Of a stretch of 64,000 bases of DNA, positions 42,101-52,870 are shown piece after piece. Position 1 is the stretch's first letter. Every line of letters starts with the position of its first letter. Both the position numbers and the translations under genes were made by a program. This DNA is from Dactylellina haptotyla (Eukaryota; Ascomycota; Orbiliomycetes; Orbiliales; Orbiliaceae), in NCBI GenBank assembly GCA_031310005.1, contig CM062382.1, positions 992,001 to 1,056,000 on the forward strand. The letters run 5' to 3'. The notes under the pieces were generated by a model. That model did no database searches and was not told the origin of the DNA. It worked only from the letters and a program-made list of their open reading frames with translations.

Positions 42101-42867
42101 GCAGAGGTGATTTTCTTGACGGCTCAGTGGCTGCGTCAAAGTCGGCAGCGCGGGGAATGGCGGAGGTCAAGGTGACCCTTGACTTCTTGGTCACCTTTGC
42201 AGGGTGCCCAGGAGCAAACCCTGGCGCCCGTAACTCCTGGAAGGAGAGGGACGCAGTCGCAGGAGCGCCGGCGAAACCTTTTGCAACAGCAGGGCTGAGC
42301 TCGGGTTCGGCTTGTCCTCCATCGAGACCATCCTTCGAGAAGGGGTTTAAAACACCCTTTCGAATGAGATAGTCCCGACGGGACTCACCTTCCCTTTGCT
42401 CGCCTGTGTTGCCAGCTTTGGTGGCCGCCTCGGCCTGCGCAGTGCGCAACTGCAGTCGTCGATCGATGTCGACGATGTTCGCCTTGTGAAGGGCGAGTTC
42501 GGCTTCCGCCTCCTCGAGCCTCTTCTCGTATTTGGCCTTGCTTGGGCCGAACGACTTTTTGACAAGGGTCTGGAGGGACCGCATGTCTTTCTCAAGCTTC
42601 CTGCGAGACTGTTGATATTGAGGTACAATGGCAATAGTGAGAAGATGAGCTTACTCGATAAGCTTGGCCTCCTTCTCCTTGGCCTTCTCGCCCTCCTTAG
42701 CCTCCTTCTCCAGCATGTCGGCCTCGGCCTAGATTGAAACGGTTAGATATGATATATATAGCTACAGAGTGAATGGAGCGTACCTTAGCCGCGATCTGCT
42801 CCTCCAGAGCCTCATGGGTGAAGGCCTGGATGCCTAGCTCCTCCTCGAGGAGCAGGTCTTCGTCCAT
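39182..42867 (-). CDS. RAD26: SWI2/SNF2 ATPase Rad26 (CSB/ERCC6 homologue)
   Basis: DNA-dependent ATPase that recognises RNA polymerase II stalled at lesions and starts transcription-coupled nucleotide-excision repair. Exons 42867-42784, 42728-42655, 42600-39847 and 39788-39182 give 1,172 aa. The N-terminus is a Glu/Lys-rich coiled coil (IDRRLQLRTAQAEAATK). An acidic/basic linker follows, then the SNF2 helicase core: GDEMGLGKTIQTI (motif I, about 430), VVAPATVLRQW, the DEGH box in VVLDEGHRIRNPD (about 569), LSGTPIQNTLRELWSL, and in the C-lobe SYLRLDGATD, LTTKVGGYGLNL and WRLGQKHEV. The last exon carries the CSB C-terminal region (AGVHSIVQHDDIL.. to GYWRLRP). A TAG follows immediately. The gene is divergent from HFI1. 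Confidence 0.93.
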
Positions 42868-43991
42868 TGTGATACGGCGATGGGATTGTGGTGGTGGTGA
42901 TGATGATGAGTGATGATGAATGATGATGGTGATGTCTGGGAAAAGAGAAAGAGGACAGCCAATTCAAATATACGGAGGAATTGCAACGGAACGAGGGAAC
43001 GTCCAGCGACAGAGCGTGCACTGGACCGCAGAACAGCAAGAAATAATGTCGTAAATCACGGAAGATGCGTTGCACAGAATACCACAATCGTAATGGCAGA
43101 ACAGCTCCAGGCAGATAAAATACTAATCAAATGCGAGACCGATAATAATATACTGTGCCCTGCTCTGTTGTCTCCGAGTCAAGCTGCTGGCGGTATATAT
43201 ATCCAGTGAGCGTCGAGGCGAACTCCTGGCGAGGCAAACTTTGCGCCGCAGCTCCGCGATCTTTGTATATAGCTATACCACAGCTTGATCGATCCCGGAT
43301 CGCAATGAAGAGAGGAATCGGAGGAAGGAGAGGACGCGACAAAGGAAAGGGAGGAAAAGGAAGGAATATAAGAAGGAACTCGCGACGGACGAGGCAGTGG
43401 CGACGGGCGCTCACGGGATTACGGACCTCTGTCGAGGATTAGTCATACGTCCAGCCAAGAAGGAGCCAAAGGTGAAGTGCAGATTGCCCGGGGATCCTGT
43501 GCGGACCCGGTGCCGTTCAGGCATCGACCCCGAGACGGTATCCCGGGGCAGCTACCGGGCAGCGGGTGTCCGCCGGGAAGGGCGCCAACCGAGGCGGACC
43601 GGGGTGTGTTCGGCGCCTGTTCGGGAGCTGTTCGGCTGTCACGAGAACGGAGCACCAACCTCAACCAACCTTCCCTCCTCCCATCAACCTCTCTTCTTAT
43701 ATTCCCAATCTCGACATCACCCGCGCCGTCTCCCGTCTTGTGCACGTCGCCATTGCCGTCGCTGGGGCCCGTCCTCGCCGTATCATGAAGCTCGCCTCTC
43801 CCCGCGCCTCGTAGCCAGCCGTAGATTGCCCTGCCCTCCTCTGCTGCTTGTCGTCGTCTGGTGTGATTACAAGCCACCGCACGCGGAAGCCCCATATTGG
43901 AAACCACCTCATCGGAGTATCAACCACCACCATTCCACCACAACCCCTCCTCCTCCTCCGCACCCTCCCCCCCTCTCCCCTCCCACCAGCA
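42868..43991. other. Divergent promoter region RAD26 / HFI1
   Basis: 1.1 kb. The RAD26 side has a GAT/TGATGA-rich stretch (42895-42935), and the HFI1 side has a C/T-rich leader with CCACC/CTCC runs (43920-43985). Many overlapping frames at 43155-43907 reflect GC-rich composition; none matches a family. Confidence 0.5.
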
Positions 43992-45481
43992 ATGTCGCCG
44001 GACTCGCCCATCGACCCGTCCGAACTGGACAACTCGTCCTCGAAGAAGACCGCCTCCAAGTCCCTCCCCAACGGCAATGCCTCGTCCGGCACCCCTACCA
44101 CAGCCACAGGCCCCGGCCTGACACCCCTCAAACCAGGCGTCAAGCTTCCTGCCCGCGTCGACGTCGAGAACATCTACATCTCCCTCCGCGAATCGCTAGG
44201 CGACGATTGGGGCGCCTACAGCGATGCCGTCCGATCCTTCTTTCGCGGTATGATCCTCCCCTCGCGTTTGCCACTCTTTTACCGGCTGGATCCTACCAAT
44301 TGTTGCTAGCAACTGACATTACCACCCCATCAACCGAATAGGTCTTACCAACCGCACCGAACTCACCCGTATCGTCGAACCCCTCCTGCAAAAACCCGAG
44401 ACCCAGCGCCTGCACAATCAATTCTTCCTCACCGTCCACGTCAACGCCACACGTGAGGCCCCAGAGGGCGATGTCGCAACATGGGTGTCGCACCAGGGTA
44501 AGACTTCGTCGGCGCCGAAGACGGCCAGCGGCGATGCCTACGAGCGCCGGCTGAAGAAGGAAATCATGGCAATCCCCGCCAGGGACAGGCGGCGCATGAA
44601 AGAGATCCCAGAGGTACCCCTCCTTGCTACCACCTTTCCCCACCACAATTCCGTCAGACGATTCCCACCCTCGTCCTGCTTTTCAAATTCTCGCCAATGC
44701 ACATGCACCCTCCCCTCCTCGCATATCGCAACCATGTACTAACCCATCGCCCCCTCCCCCGCATCTGCAGCCTCCCGACGACGTCCCCTCCACCCTAACC
44801 CGACACTACACCGCCAAGCAAATCCGCAACTTCGACACCTCCGCACCCCCCGTCTCCGCCGGCCCCAACAAAAACTGGCAGAACGAAGTCTCGAACGCGT
44901 ACCAGGCCTCCCTCGCCGTCGAAAGCGGCGAATACATCGACACGGAAACCATCCAGGCGCGGTGCATCCCCATCTGCTACGAGGAAGGTATCAGCAGCAA
45001 CGTCTCCGAGGAAACCGCACGCTTCATCGGCCTCGCGACAGATTTCTTCGTCAAAGACGTCCTCGCGACGCTGATTGACCGCGTGCGGCTCGACGATTCC
45101 AGGCGGGTGATCAAGAAGGACGAAGCGCAGGTGAAGAACCGCAAAAAGATGGTGGAGAAGCTCGGCGGCACGATTTCCATGGAGCACTTACGGCTGTCGG
45201 TCAGCCTTAGTGATAACTTGATCCGACAGATGCCGTTGGCCGTGCATTCGATCGTGGGCGGGTTGAACCAGTTCGATAGGTCGGAGGATGAGGAGAGCGA
45301 GGAAGAAGAAGAAGAAGAAGCATCGGTAGAGGACGTGTTGAAGGTCAGAGCGGGGAAGAGGCTGCGCTTGGATAATGGGACCGCGGGGGATCATATGGAC
45401 GTCGACGGGCAGGTGCCGGATACCGTCAAGTGGGACAACCCCGCGAGTTTATTTTTGATGGAGTGTCTGTCGGGGCATTGA
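43992..45481 (+). CDS. HFI1: SAGA complex subunit Hfi1/Ada1
   Basis: Structural adaptor of the SAGA transcriptional coactivator, where its histone-fold pairs with Taf12. Exons 43992-44247, 44342-44613 and 44771-45481 give 412 aa. Residues about 50-85 (ARVDVENIYISLRESLGDDW) begin the SAGA-Tad1 domain. The next part (LTRIVEPLLQKPETQRLHNQ) continues it, and AYERRLKKEIMAIPARDRRR is a typical conserved basic segment. The histone-fold lies in the third exon (EETARFIGLATDFFVKDVLA). An acidic run of Glu/Ser (about 350-360) precedes the C-terminus. Phases agree at both introns. A longer frame overlapping in another phase (43397-44341) is a GC-rich shadow. Confidence 0.87.
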
Positions 45482-46016
45482 TAGTCATATTCCCTTTACG
45501 CTTCTTGCTTTTTGTTCGTTTCATCAGCCGGTACCCATACGCAGGGCGTTCCTTGGAGTTCTTCATATTTTTTTTCCCACGGATTTTCCTCTCATTTCAC
45601 TTTTTTTAACCTGTCTTTTTTGACGTTTCTTCTGTCTTCTGGGAATCTAAGGGAGGGGCAATAGTGCATGTTTTTGGAACAATACAAACTTGATGTTTTT
45701 AGCGAGATGCTCTCTATTTCTTTTACCATATAAAATTCGTCGATACCACTTACCATCAATCAATCAATAAATACCATCTACTTGGAGCTCTTCTCGTGCC
45801 AACTCTGCAATAATTACCATTGGATTCGCGGATAAGAAAGCGCAGTCACGCGTAATAGCGCGAATTTATCACTCAATATATCAATAAGGCGGTATAAAAG
45901 TTATATAAAAGCATTACAACTTTTCGTATTAACCAATTGCTAGTGCTAGTTACCAATAACCGTAAATAAAAACGCTATATCATCTCATATTCAACCCTCC
46001 AAAGCCGAATTATATT
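45482..46016. other. Convergent 3' intergenic region
   Basis: T-rich HFI1 3' flank with AT-rich sequence between HFI1 and OST3. No exon is seen. Confidence 0.5.
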
Positions 46017-46166
46017 CTACCACCCTTTATTTTCCTTCTTCTGCTTCGCCTTCGCGATCCTCTTCCTGGTATCCTTATAAACCACGTCCCTCTTCTTCTT
46101 CTCCATCCCGCCTGCAACCTGCCGGCCGTACTCGTAACAGGCCAGCGCGCACGTGCCAATCGCCCA
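46017..46166 (-). other. In-frame open extension downstream of the OST3 stop
   Basis: Immediately after the OST3 TAG (46167-46169) the same frame is open for 49 codons to a second TAG. It reads WAIGTCALACYEYGRQ, a hydrophobic continuation, then a Lys/Arg-rich tail (GMEKKKRDVVYKDTRKR..). AAG-biased codon use is typical of coding sequence in this window. It could be a read-through tail, a decayed former C-terminus or an unrecognised exon. See the findings. Confidence 0.45.
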
Positions 46167-47401
46167 CTAAGCGATCAAAGGCGGCAAGAAGAACGGATAC
46201 GAACCGTTCTTCATCTTGAAAATGCTCATCAGAAAGCTAAACAGCACGAGTAGAACGAGATTCCACGCCATCACGGCTATTTTCTGCTTTCCGGAGTTTT
46301 CGATACGCGGCATTTTAAGGCACAGAGCGATAGAGGAGAACGCTAGGACTGCATCTGTATTTATTCCGGTGGTATTAGCATCATATCTTTCTTGGCTTTC
46401 AACAAGACTTTAAATATCCCCAGAAGGAGAGGAGGAGGAGGAAGTGAGGAGGAAACGTACAAACAACTGCAACAATCTGCGTCTCCAAACCGAATTGGTT
46501 CGAGAATCCGCCAGCGATATATGACACCCCGCCGTTGCGGCCCTGTACCACATACGGCACCTTGCGGATGTGGTTGAACATGTGACCGGACGTGAATAGT
46601 AGTACGGCGACGAGGGATAACGCGGCCCACAGGTTGCGGCTGTACAGTGCCGGCGCGAGGTAGGGGTACGCGAGCCTGGAGAGGGTCGCGATACCGATGA
46701 TTCCCGCGACGAAGCTGAAGAGCTTGACGTAGTTGAATGGGCGGTGGATTGCGACGGCGTGTTTGCTGTTCTGGCTGATCCAGCGGGCGAGGGCGTCGGC
46801 TGGTTGGGGGTCACTGAATGGAAAGGGTTGGGATTAGCATTGGTTTAGGTTGAAGGTATATAGGTGGGTAGGAGAGGTTCATACTTTGGATTGAAGTCGT
46901 ATTTGAGGGGCATTTGTTCGGATGCGGAGCCGGTGGTGGTGGGGGGGAAGAGCATCAGGATTGGGGCGGTGGACATGCCGAGCTGGAGAGCCAATTGGTT
47001 AACATTCGGGTATCAATTGATAAGTTTGATGATAGTATATGGAGAAATACTCTTTGGAAAGTAGCCTTGCCGACGGTGAAGTCGAGAACGCCAATGAGCA
47101 AGCCATCTGATTTAGGGTGATCTTGGTGCCAGCTCGCGGCGAGCAGGTCGAACTCGGGCTGGAACTCGCGGCAGAGAACGCATCCGAAACGCTGGTCCAG
47201 AGCAGTAAAGAGGACAACGGTGGTATAGTTTCGCGGCGGGACGGTCACCTCGGCGAAGAGCTGGTCGTTGAGAATAATGGAGCCCTTGGAGCCCTTCGAG
47301 GAGGCAGCGAGGTCGGCAAAGGTCTGGTACTTGTTGGCGGTCTTCTGGGCAGCAACGGACAGGAGAGAGGCGCAAGCCGCGAGAAGATTGAGGAGACGCA
47401 T
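46167..47401 (-). CDS. OST3: Oligosaccharyltransferase subunit Ost3/Ost6
   Basis: ER membrane subunit of the N-glycosylation enzyme, with an oxidoreductase domain that holds acceptor proteins through mixed disulfides. Exons 47401-47051, 46982-46885, 46813-46461 and 46354-46167 give 329 aa. A signal peptide (LLNLLAACASLLSVAAQ) precedes a lumenal thioredoxin-like domain with the CVLC redox motif in RFGCVLCREFQPEF. Four membrane helices follow: VKLFSFVAGIIGIATL, LWAALSLVAVLLFTSG, TQIVAVVYAVLAFSSIAL and VMAWNLVLLVLFSFL. The ending KNGSYPFFLPPL matches the family's short cytosolic C-terminus. A frame covering part of exon 3 at 46410-46814 is another phase. It shares a 569-bp divergent promoter with the coiled-coil gene. 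Confidence 0.92.
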
Positions 47402-47970
47402 CGTGTGGGAGACGGGGCAGCCAAGTCAATTGGCCGCTGGGAGGGAGGAGTGGTGACGGCGAGAAGAAGGACGTGTCGGGCTCCTTCTCTGATGGTGATA
47501 CGATAGTTGATATACGTAAGGGTGGTTTGGGCTTGCCGGGATGCGGGTTGGCGTAGATGCCACACAAGCAGAAACGGGCGGCCCGCTTAGTCATCCGCCG
47601 GTGGATGTGTTGATGTGTTGCGGTGACGTTGGCCCGAGACAGATGTGCGGGAAATGCGTTGCGGGTGTGGTATTTTAGTGCGTTGCGGTGTTTACAGTTG
47701 ATCGCTCGATCGGGCAGTTTCACAACAAATGGCGGGCGGGCGACGGGGCTCGAGGCCCTCCACACCATCGCGACTCTTCATCCCATTCCTTGCATCGTGA
47801 TATTGGTATTCCGCTCTCTCGGCCGGATTCTGAAAGGCACCGTCGACGGCAGCTGCGGCTAGCCCCTCATTTTTGCTCTTTATACCCCTCATCCTTTTAT
47901 TCCTCCCTTCGGCCCGGGCTTTGTTCGCCGGGTCTTGTAGTTTTTCACCTTCTATTTTGTTTCAATCGCG
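47402..47970. other. Divergent promoter OST3 / coiled-coil gene
   Basis: 569 bp between divergent start codons. Short frames here have no family signal, and no TATA box stands out. Confidence 0.5.
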
Positions 47971-50428
47971 ATGGCAAGCGGCGCTACCAAGGGCACAAAA
48001 CGAGGTGCTGCCCAAAACAACCAAAACATCAACAACATCCGCCTCCACCACAACACCTCATCATCATCTCCTCCTCCCGCCTCGCCCGAACTCCATTGCT
48101 TCCAGCTGCAGCAGGTAATTAGTCATCTACCTCCTTTTCATCACTGATCCTTTCTCTCTTCCCTCTTCACTCCCCTTTCACCTCATCATGGCCTTCTGAC
48201 ACCGTTGCAACCACATAACAGGAAGTCTCTGATCTCAGGGTATCCCACGCCGAACTCGAATACTCCCTCGCCTCCACCAAGTCCCTCCTCGTCCAGAACA
48301 AAGACGAGACACGCAGACTAGCAATCGAACACGTCATCCTCGAAACAGATTTTGACCGCCAGTCGAGACTGCTCTCTCTCCAAATGGCAAAGACAGAAGA
48401 ATCCACCAGGAGAGAAAGGGGGCTGCGGAAGCAGGTCGAGGAATTGGAGGCCCAAGATGACTCCAAGTCCTCCAGCCTCTCCGCTCTTGAGAAACAGCTC
48501 ACTGAGAAAGATACCATAATATCCTCTCTGGAAACAAAACTCGAGCAGTTACAGTCCAAGTTGGACGCTGCCACTGAGGAGTCCAAAGAGTCCAAAAACG
48601 AAATAAAAACAATGAAGAAAGATCTTGCCTCCGCACAAAAGGAGATTACAAGCGAGGGCAAGGCCACCGAGGGCTTAAAGAAAGAAATCGAGCAGCTTCA
48701 GCAGAAACTCGAAGAGCGTGTTACCGAGGTCAAGTCGTTAAAGAAGGACTTGACTGCCGCAAAGAAAGAGAATACCTCTGAATCAAAGGCCGGCGAGTCC
48801 TTGAAGAAGGAGCTCCAAGATCTGCAGAAGGCACTTGACGCCAAAGCCGCTGAAGTCGAAGAGATGAAGTCCCAAATGGAGGCTATCTCGAAGGAACTTC
48901 AGACAACAAAATCACAACTCAGCTCCAAGAAGAAGAAGGCTGATGATGAGAGCGCATCGAAGATTGCGGATCTCGAGCAGTCCATCAAGGATCTAAAGGC
49001 CGAGTTGAAAGAAGCCAACAAGGCAAATAAGAACCTTACCGTACGTTCACCTCTAACAATTACTTGGTAAATCACTACTAACTCCATTGACAGATCGAAC
49101 TTGAGTCATCGAATAAAGATACGGATGCCATCACCGCTCTCACAAAAGAAAAGGTCGCCCTTTCTCGCCAACTTACCACCGCCCAAGCTGAGAACGACGC
49201 CCTCAAGGCCGCTACGGAAAATCATCGCCAGATTCTCGCCGAGAAGCTACAACTTGGTCATGAAGTTGAGCAGCTACAAGTCGAGTTGGAGAACGAGAAG
49301 AAGGCAGTTAAGCGTGCCAGTAAATCCAAATCCGATGTTGAAGACATCAAAAAGACCCACGAGAAGCAGCTCGCTGAACTCAAAGAGCAATTGAGTAAAC
49401 AAACCAAGCTTGCAGATCGTGCGACCAAAGACCGAGAAAAGGATCGTGAATCCTGGGAAACACAGAAGAGCGTTCTCGAGAAGAAGCTTGAAACATGGAA
49501 GAAGAGAGCGAAAACTGAAACCGCTGCTGCTGCTGCTGCTCCTGGTGCTAAGGGCAAGAAACGAGGAGCTACTACTTTCGACGATGATGTTGAGTCCCCG
49601 CCTAAGAGAACAAAGAGATCCACTATCGCCAAGTCGACCTTCTCCACCACCCCTTTCCTCACTAGACATCTGAGCACTGCACCATCAGAAGCAACCGCAA
49701 CTCCTTCAAGATCGGACAATACCGGAATCGAAATTGCTGACTCGCCAGCCCCAGTTTTCATGCCACCTCCGCCCTCAGAAATCACCACAGTCACAGAAAC
49801 AACGGAAGCCACAGAAATTACCGTAGCTGAAACCGAAGTTGAAGTCACAACCACAAAGCCCGTAGAAGAACCCTCAGATTCTCAAAAGCTGATGCCTCCA
49901 CCTCCTAAGCCAATCCTCAAGGTCGAAAAGGCCGAAAAGGCGAAGCCAGCCCCGAAGCCAGCGCCCAAGCAGAAGATCTTCCTTTCCACTAGTGCCCTCA
50001 AGAGCTCCAAAGCCCGTCCCGCCTCCATTGCTCCTGAAACCTCTCTCCTCGGCGACGACGAAGTCGAGTATCTCCCCGCAACTGCCAAGCGAGGCAGAAA
50101 GAAGGGTGAAAACGGCAAGGAAAATATCCTCCCAGATACGATCACAGAGGAACCAGAAGACAGTTTTGAAGCTGAAACCACCACTGCCTCCGCCGTCACG
50201 GAAAAAGCTAAGCCGAAGAAAGTCAAGATGAGAAAATTGGCGGGCAACACCCTTGGAAACACCCTCTTCGATGACGATGGTGAAGACGGCGGCATCCTGA
50301 ACAAATTCAGAGCACCGAGTGTGACTGGATTTAATATGGACTTTAGCCCGCTAAAGCAGAGAGGGGTCGGTTATGAAGGTGTAAGAAAAAAGCTGTTGAT
50401 CAAGAAGGCAAAGAGTTCGTTAGCTTGA
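47971..50428 (+). CDS. Long coiled-coil protein with basic nuclear-type tail
   Basis: Exons 47971-48114, 48222-49040 and 49094-50428 give 765 aa. After a Ser/Pro/His-rich start, residues about 49-440 form a nearly uninterrupted Lys/Glu coiled coil, with heptad segments such as EIEQLQQKLEERVTEVKSL and repeated KKDL-xxAxKE units. Then comes a KRAKTE/Ala-rich hinge, possible nuclear localisation signals (KGKKRGATT, SPPKRTKRS), a long disordered Pro/Thr/Glu region, and a C-terminal motif KLAGNTLGNTLFDDD followed by FSPLKQRG. I do not recognise the family with certainty. The design (long rod plus SP/KR-rich tail ending in an SPLK motif) is seen in spindle-pole or kinetochore-associated fungal proteins, which is only a suggestion. 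Confidence 0.75.
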
Positions 50429-50916
50429 TTTTCCAACAAGCGCGAGTAGTAGGTGTAGTACTGTAAATATCATGACCGTGGACGAGGGATGAGATACTTC
50501 CGTTTCCTTTGGTATGTGGTGTTATGGATTTGTTGGACGGCTCCTTTTTTGCAGGTTACTGTTTAGCGCTTGCATTGTTGATTATATTGGTATGATGTCT
50601 TCTGAAGTGTATGTTATAAGTGTTTTTATGGTCTCTTTGTTTATGAGGGGCGTTTACGGAGTGGACTTGCATTTGCATTGTTTGTTGTATATTGACAAAT
50701 ACATTCATATTTCAACTCACCATCGATGAGAAAGACTAGTTTCTATTTATGTTCGTAAAATGATAACGTGGAGCTGAGAGTATGATTCATCCGTTAGCGA
50801 TTTCTATCGAGAGGTTGTTACCAATTTTGGCGATATGGTTCCAGAATTCCAACGCATCGAAAATTTCAACGAACATTAAACATTCAACACCCAGATATAC
50901 CAACGAACAGGACGCT
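50429..50916. other. Intergenic before MRM2
   Basis: 3' flank of the coiled-coil gene and the MRM2 promoter. The MRM2 frame is open upstream to an ATG at 50782, an alternative start that would add 45 residues. Confidence 0.5.
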
Positions 50917-52546
50917 ATGGTGATCCCACGCAGCTATTTCCGCCTGTTATCCAGGTTCGCACTTGGGTCTTGCTCTCTCGGGCGTAATAGCACACGGGAG
51001 AGGATATCCTTGTCTTCCTCCTGTTTATTTCGCCAGGATACTCCAAAGATAGCTTCGGTGCACAACTCTATCCTTCTGACGAGACAATTCTCTACAGCGA
51101 AACCTTTAGCTGGCGGCAAGTCGTCAAAAGCATGGCTCAGGCGACAGATGGGTGACCGCGAGTCGAGGGAGGCTAAGGTCATGCTGTACAAGAGTCGAGC
51201 GGCGTTCAAGTTGATACAGGTGCGTAGTGTCAAATTCGTCGTCCAACACACTTTCGTGTTGGAATTTTCCCAAGATTCCGATATGCAAGATCAGCCGTGG
51301 GAAGAACTCCGTGAAAGGAGACAGACCTTGTGAGATGTGATTATATATTTTTACAGCATAACATATGGTAGATGATACCTATCTAATAGAGAAATCTGTT
51401 CTTTTAAATTTCATAGATAGACCAAGAGCACAAGCTCCTCCGTCCCGGAATGACCGTTGTGGACCTGGTAAGCTTTGAATCCCTCTCGATATCTCACACC
51501 CCACATTTCATAATCGATACATGGTACCAATAAACATTAAAGGGTTATGCACCAGGATCCTGGTCACAAGTAGCCGTCGCCCAAACCTCCCCAGGCGGCC
51601 GTGTAGTCGGCATTGATCTCCTCCCCGCTCCACCACCCAAGGGCGTCTCAGCGATCCAAGGTAACTTCCTCAGCCCGGGCGTCCAGGCCTCCCTCCGCCG
51701 GTATCTCTCCGACCCAGATCGCGGTCGTCCGAAAGTTCCCCCGGCATTCACTCCAATCGAAGAACAAATCAAAGCAGCACTAGAACTAGAACCGGATATA
51801 GAAGGAGTTGTATCCACCGAACGAATCAACCCAAACCCGGTCCTCGAACTCGACGACACCAAATCGTCAGGATACATCGCGCAAGAGCGACGCGACAGCT
51901 TGCACGACGAAGAAGAGGAACAAAAGATAGAATCGGCGAGTATCACCAGAGAGAAGACGCAGGCGGAAAAGGAACAGAATACCGTGGACGTGGTCCTGTC
52001 AGATATGTGCGCACCCTGGCCGTTGATTTCAGGATTTCATATGAATACGGTGTTGATTCCTTGGCAAAGGTTGATGAATACAAGCGGGGTTCCGACGAGG
52101 GATCATGCGGAGAGTATGGTACGTTTATAAGAAGTACATTACAATTGTGAGATTTGCAGTCAAGATTACTGATTTAGGTGTTGTGGCAGAGGTTGTGTAC
52201 TTCGGCTTTGTTATTCTGCGTGGATGTTCTTAAGCCCGGTGGAAGCTTCGTGTGCAAGTACTACCAGGGGGCGGATGACGAAACGTTAAAGAAGAATATT
52301 AAAAAGGTATTTGCGACGGTAAAAGTCGTCAAGCCGGAATCATCTAGATCAGTAAGTACTCTATCTACACGAGCTACTTTGGTAAAATGGGTATCATTTT
52401 CTTATATTTCGATTTTGGGTGTCACCTAGGAGTCCAAGGAGTCTTATTTTGTGGCCAAGGGGAAATTTAAAGGTATCAAGAAGGAAAGTATCTCAACCGA
52501 AGCGCTGGATATGAAGCCCGAAGGGCCTCATGGTTGGAATATTTAG
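50917..52546 (+). CDS. MRM2: Mitochondrial rRNA 2'-O-methyltransferase (FtsJ/RrmJ family)
   Basis: SAM-dependent enzyme that methylates a uridine 2'-OH in the mitochondrial large rRNA peptidyl-transferase region. Exons 50917-51219, 51417-51467, 51543-52118, 52190-52351 and 52430-52546 give 402 aa. The first 60 residues are Arg/Ser-rich with few acidic residues, as in a mitochondrial presequence. The K-D-K-E catalytic set is visible: Lys in YKSRAAFKL (about 92), Asp in VVLSDMCAP (about 272), Lys in CKYYQG (about 330) and Glu in SKESY (about 368). The SAM loop is DLGYAPGSWSQVA. Between motif and catalytic Asp lies a roughly 110-aa insert, acidic near its end, absent from bacterial RrmJ (209 aa). 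A second TAG acceptor 12 nt upstream of exon 4 would add four residues in frame. Confidence 0.88.
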
Positions 52547-52870
52547 ATCTCAAGGCCCATTCCTGGGAGATATGATCGATTTGCTACATAGACTTAATTT
52601 CGAACAATAGTACTCAAATATAATATTTAAGATAATGGATATTAAATTAATCGATTAACTGCGGTAATAACAATGCCCTTGATCCATTCTGATAAAGCAG
52701 TGACCCTTAAATCCAATGAACCCAAAACTCACAGCAATACAATAAATAAAACTTATTACTTAGCACATTTCCTCGTAGAGTTGAGTCAATTTAAATGAGT
52801 GGGGTTTAAAGAAGTGGATATCAAAAACAGAGAGAATCCTTCAATCCTCACAGCGGTTAGCCCATACTTA
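52547..52870. other. Convergent 3' intergenic region
   Basis: 324 bp of AT-rich sequence between MRM2 and the next minus-strand gene. No feature is recognised. Confidence 0.5.

Noticed and set aside
41325-42110. 261-aa plus-strand frame
   Set aside because: Antisense to the SNF2 core of RAD26.
43155-44341. Overlapping frames of up to 314 aa before and across HFI1
   Set aside because: GC-rich low-complexity translations in several phases; the HFI1 exons with conserved SAGA-Tad1 sequence occupy another frame.
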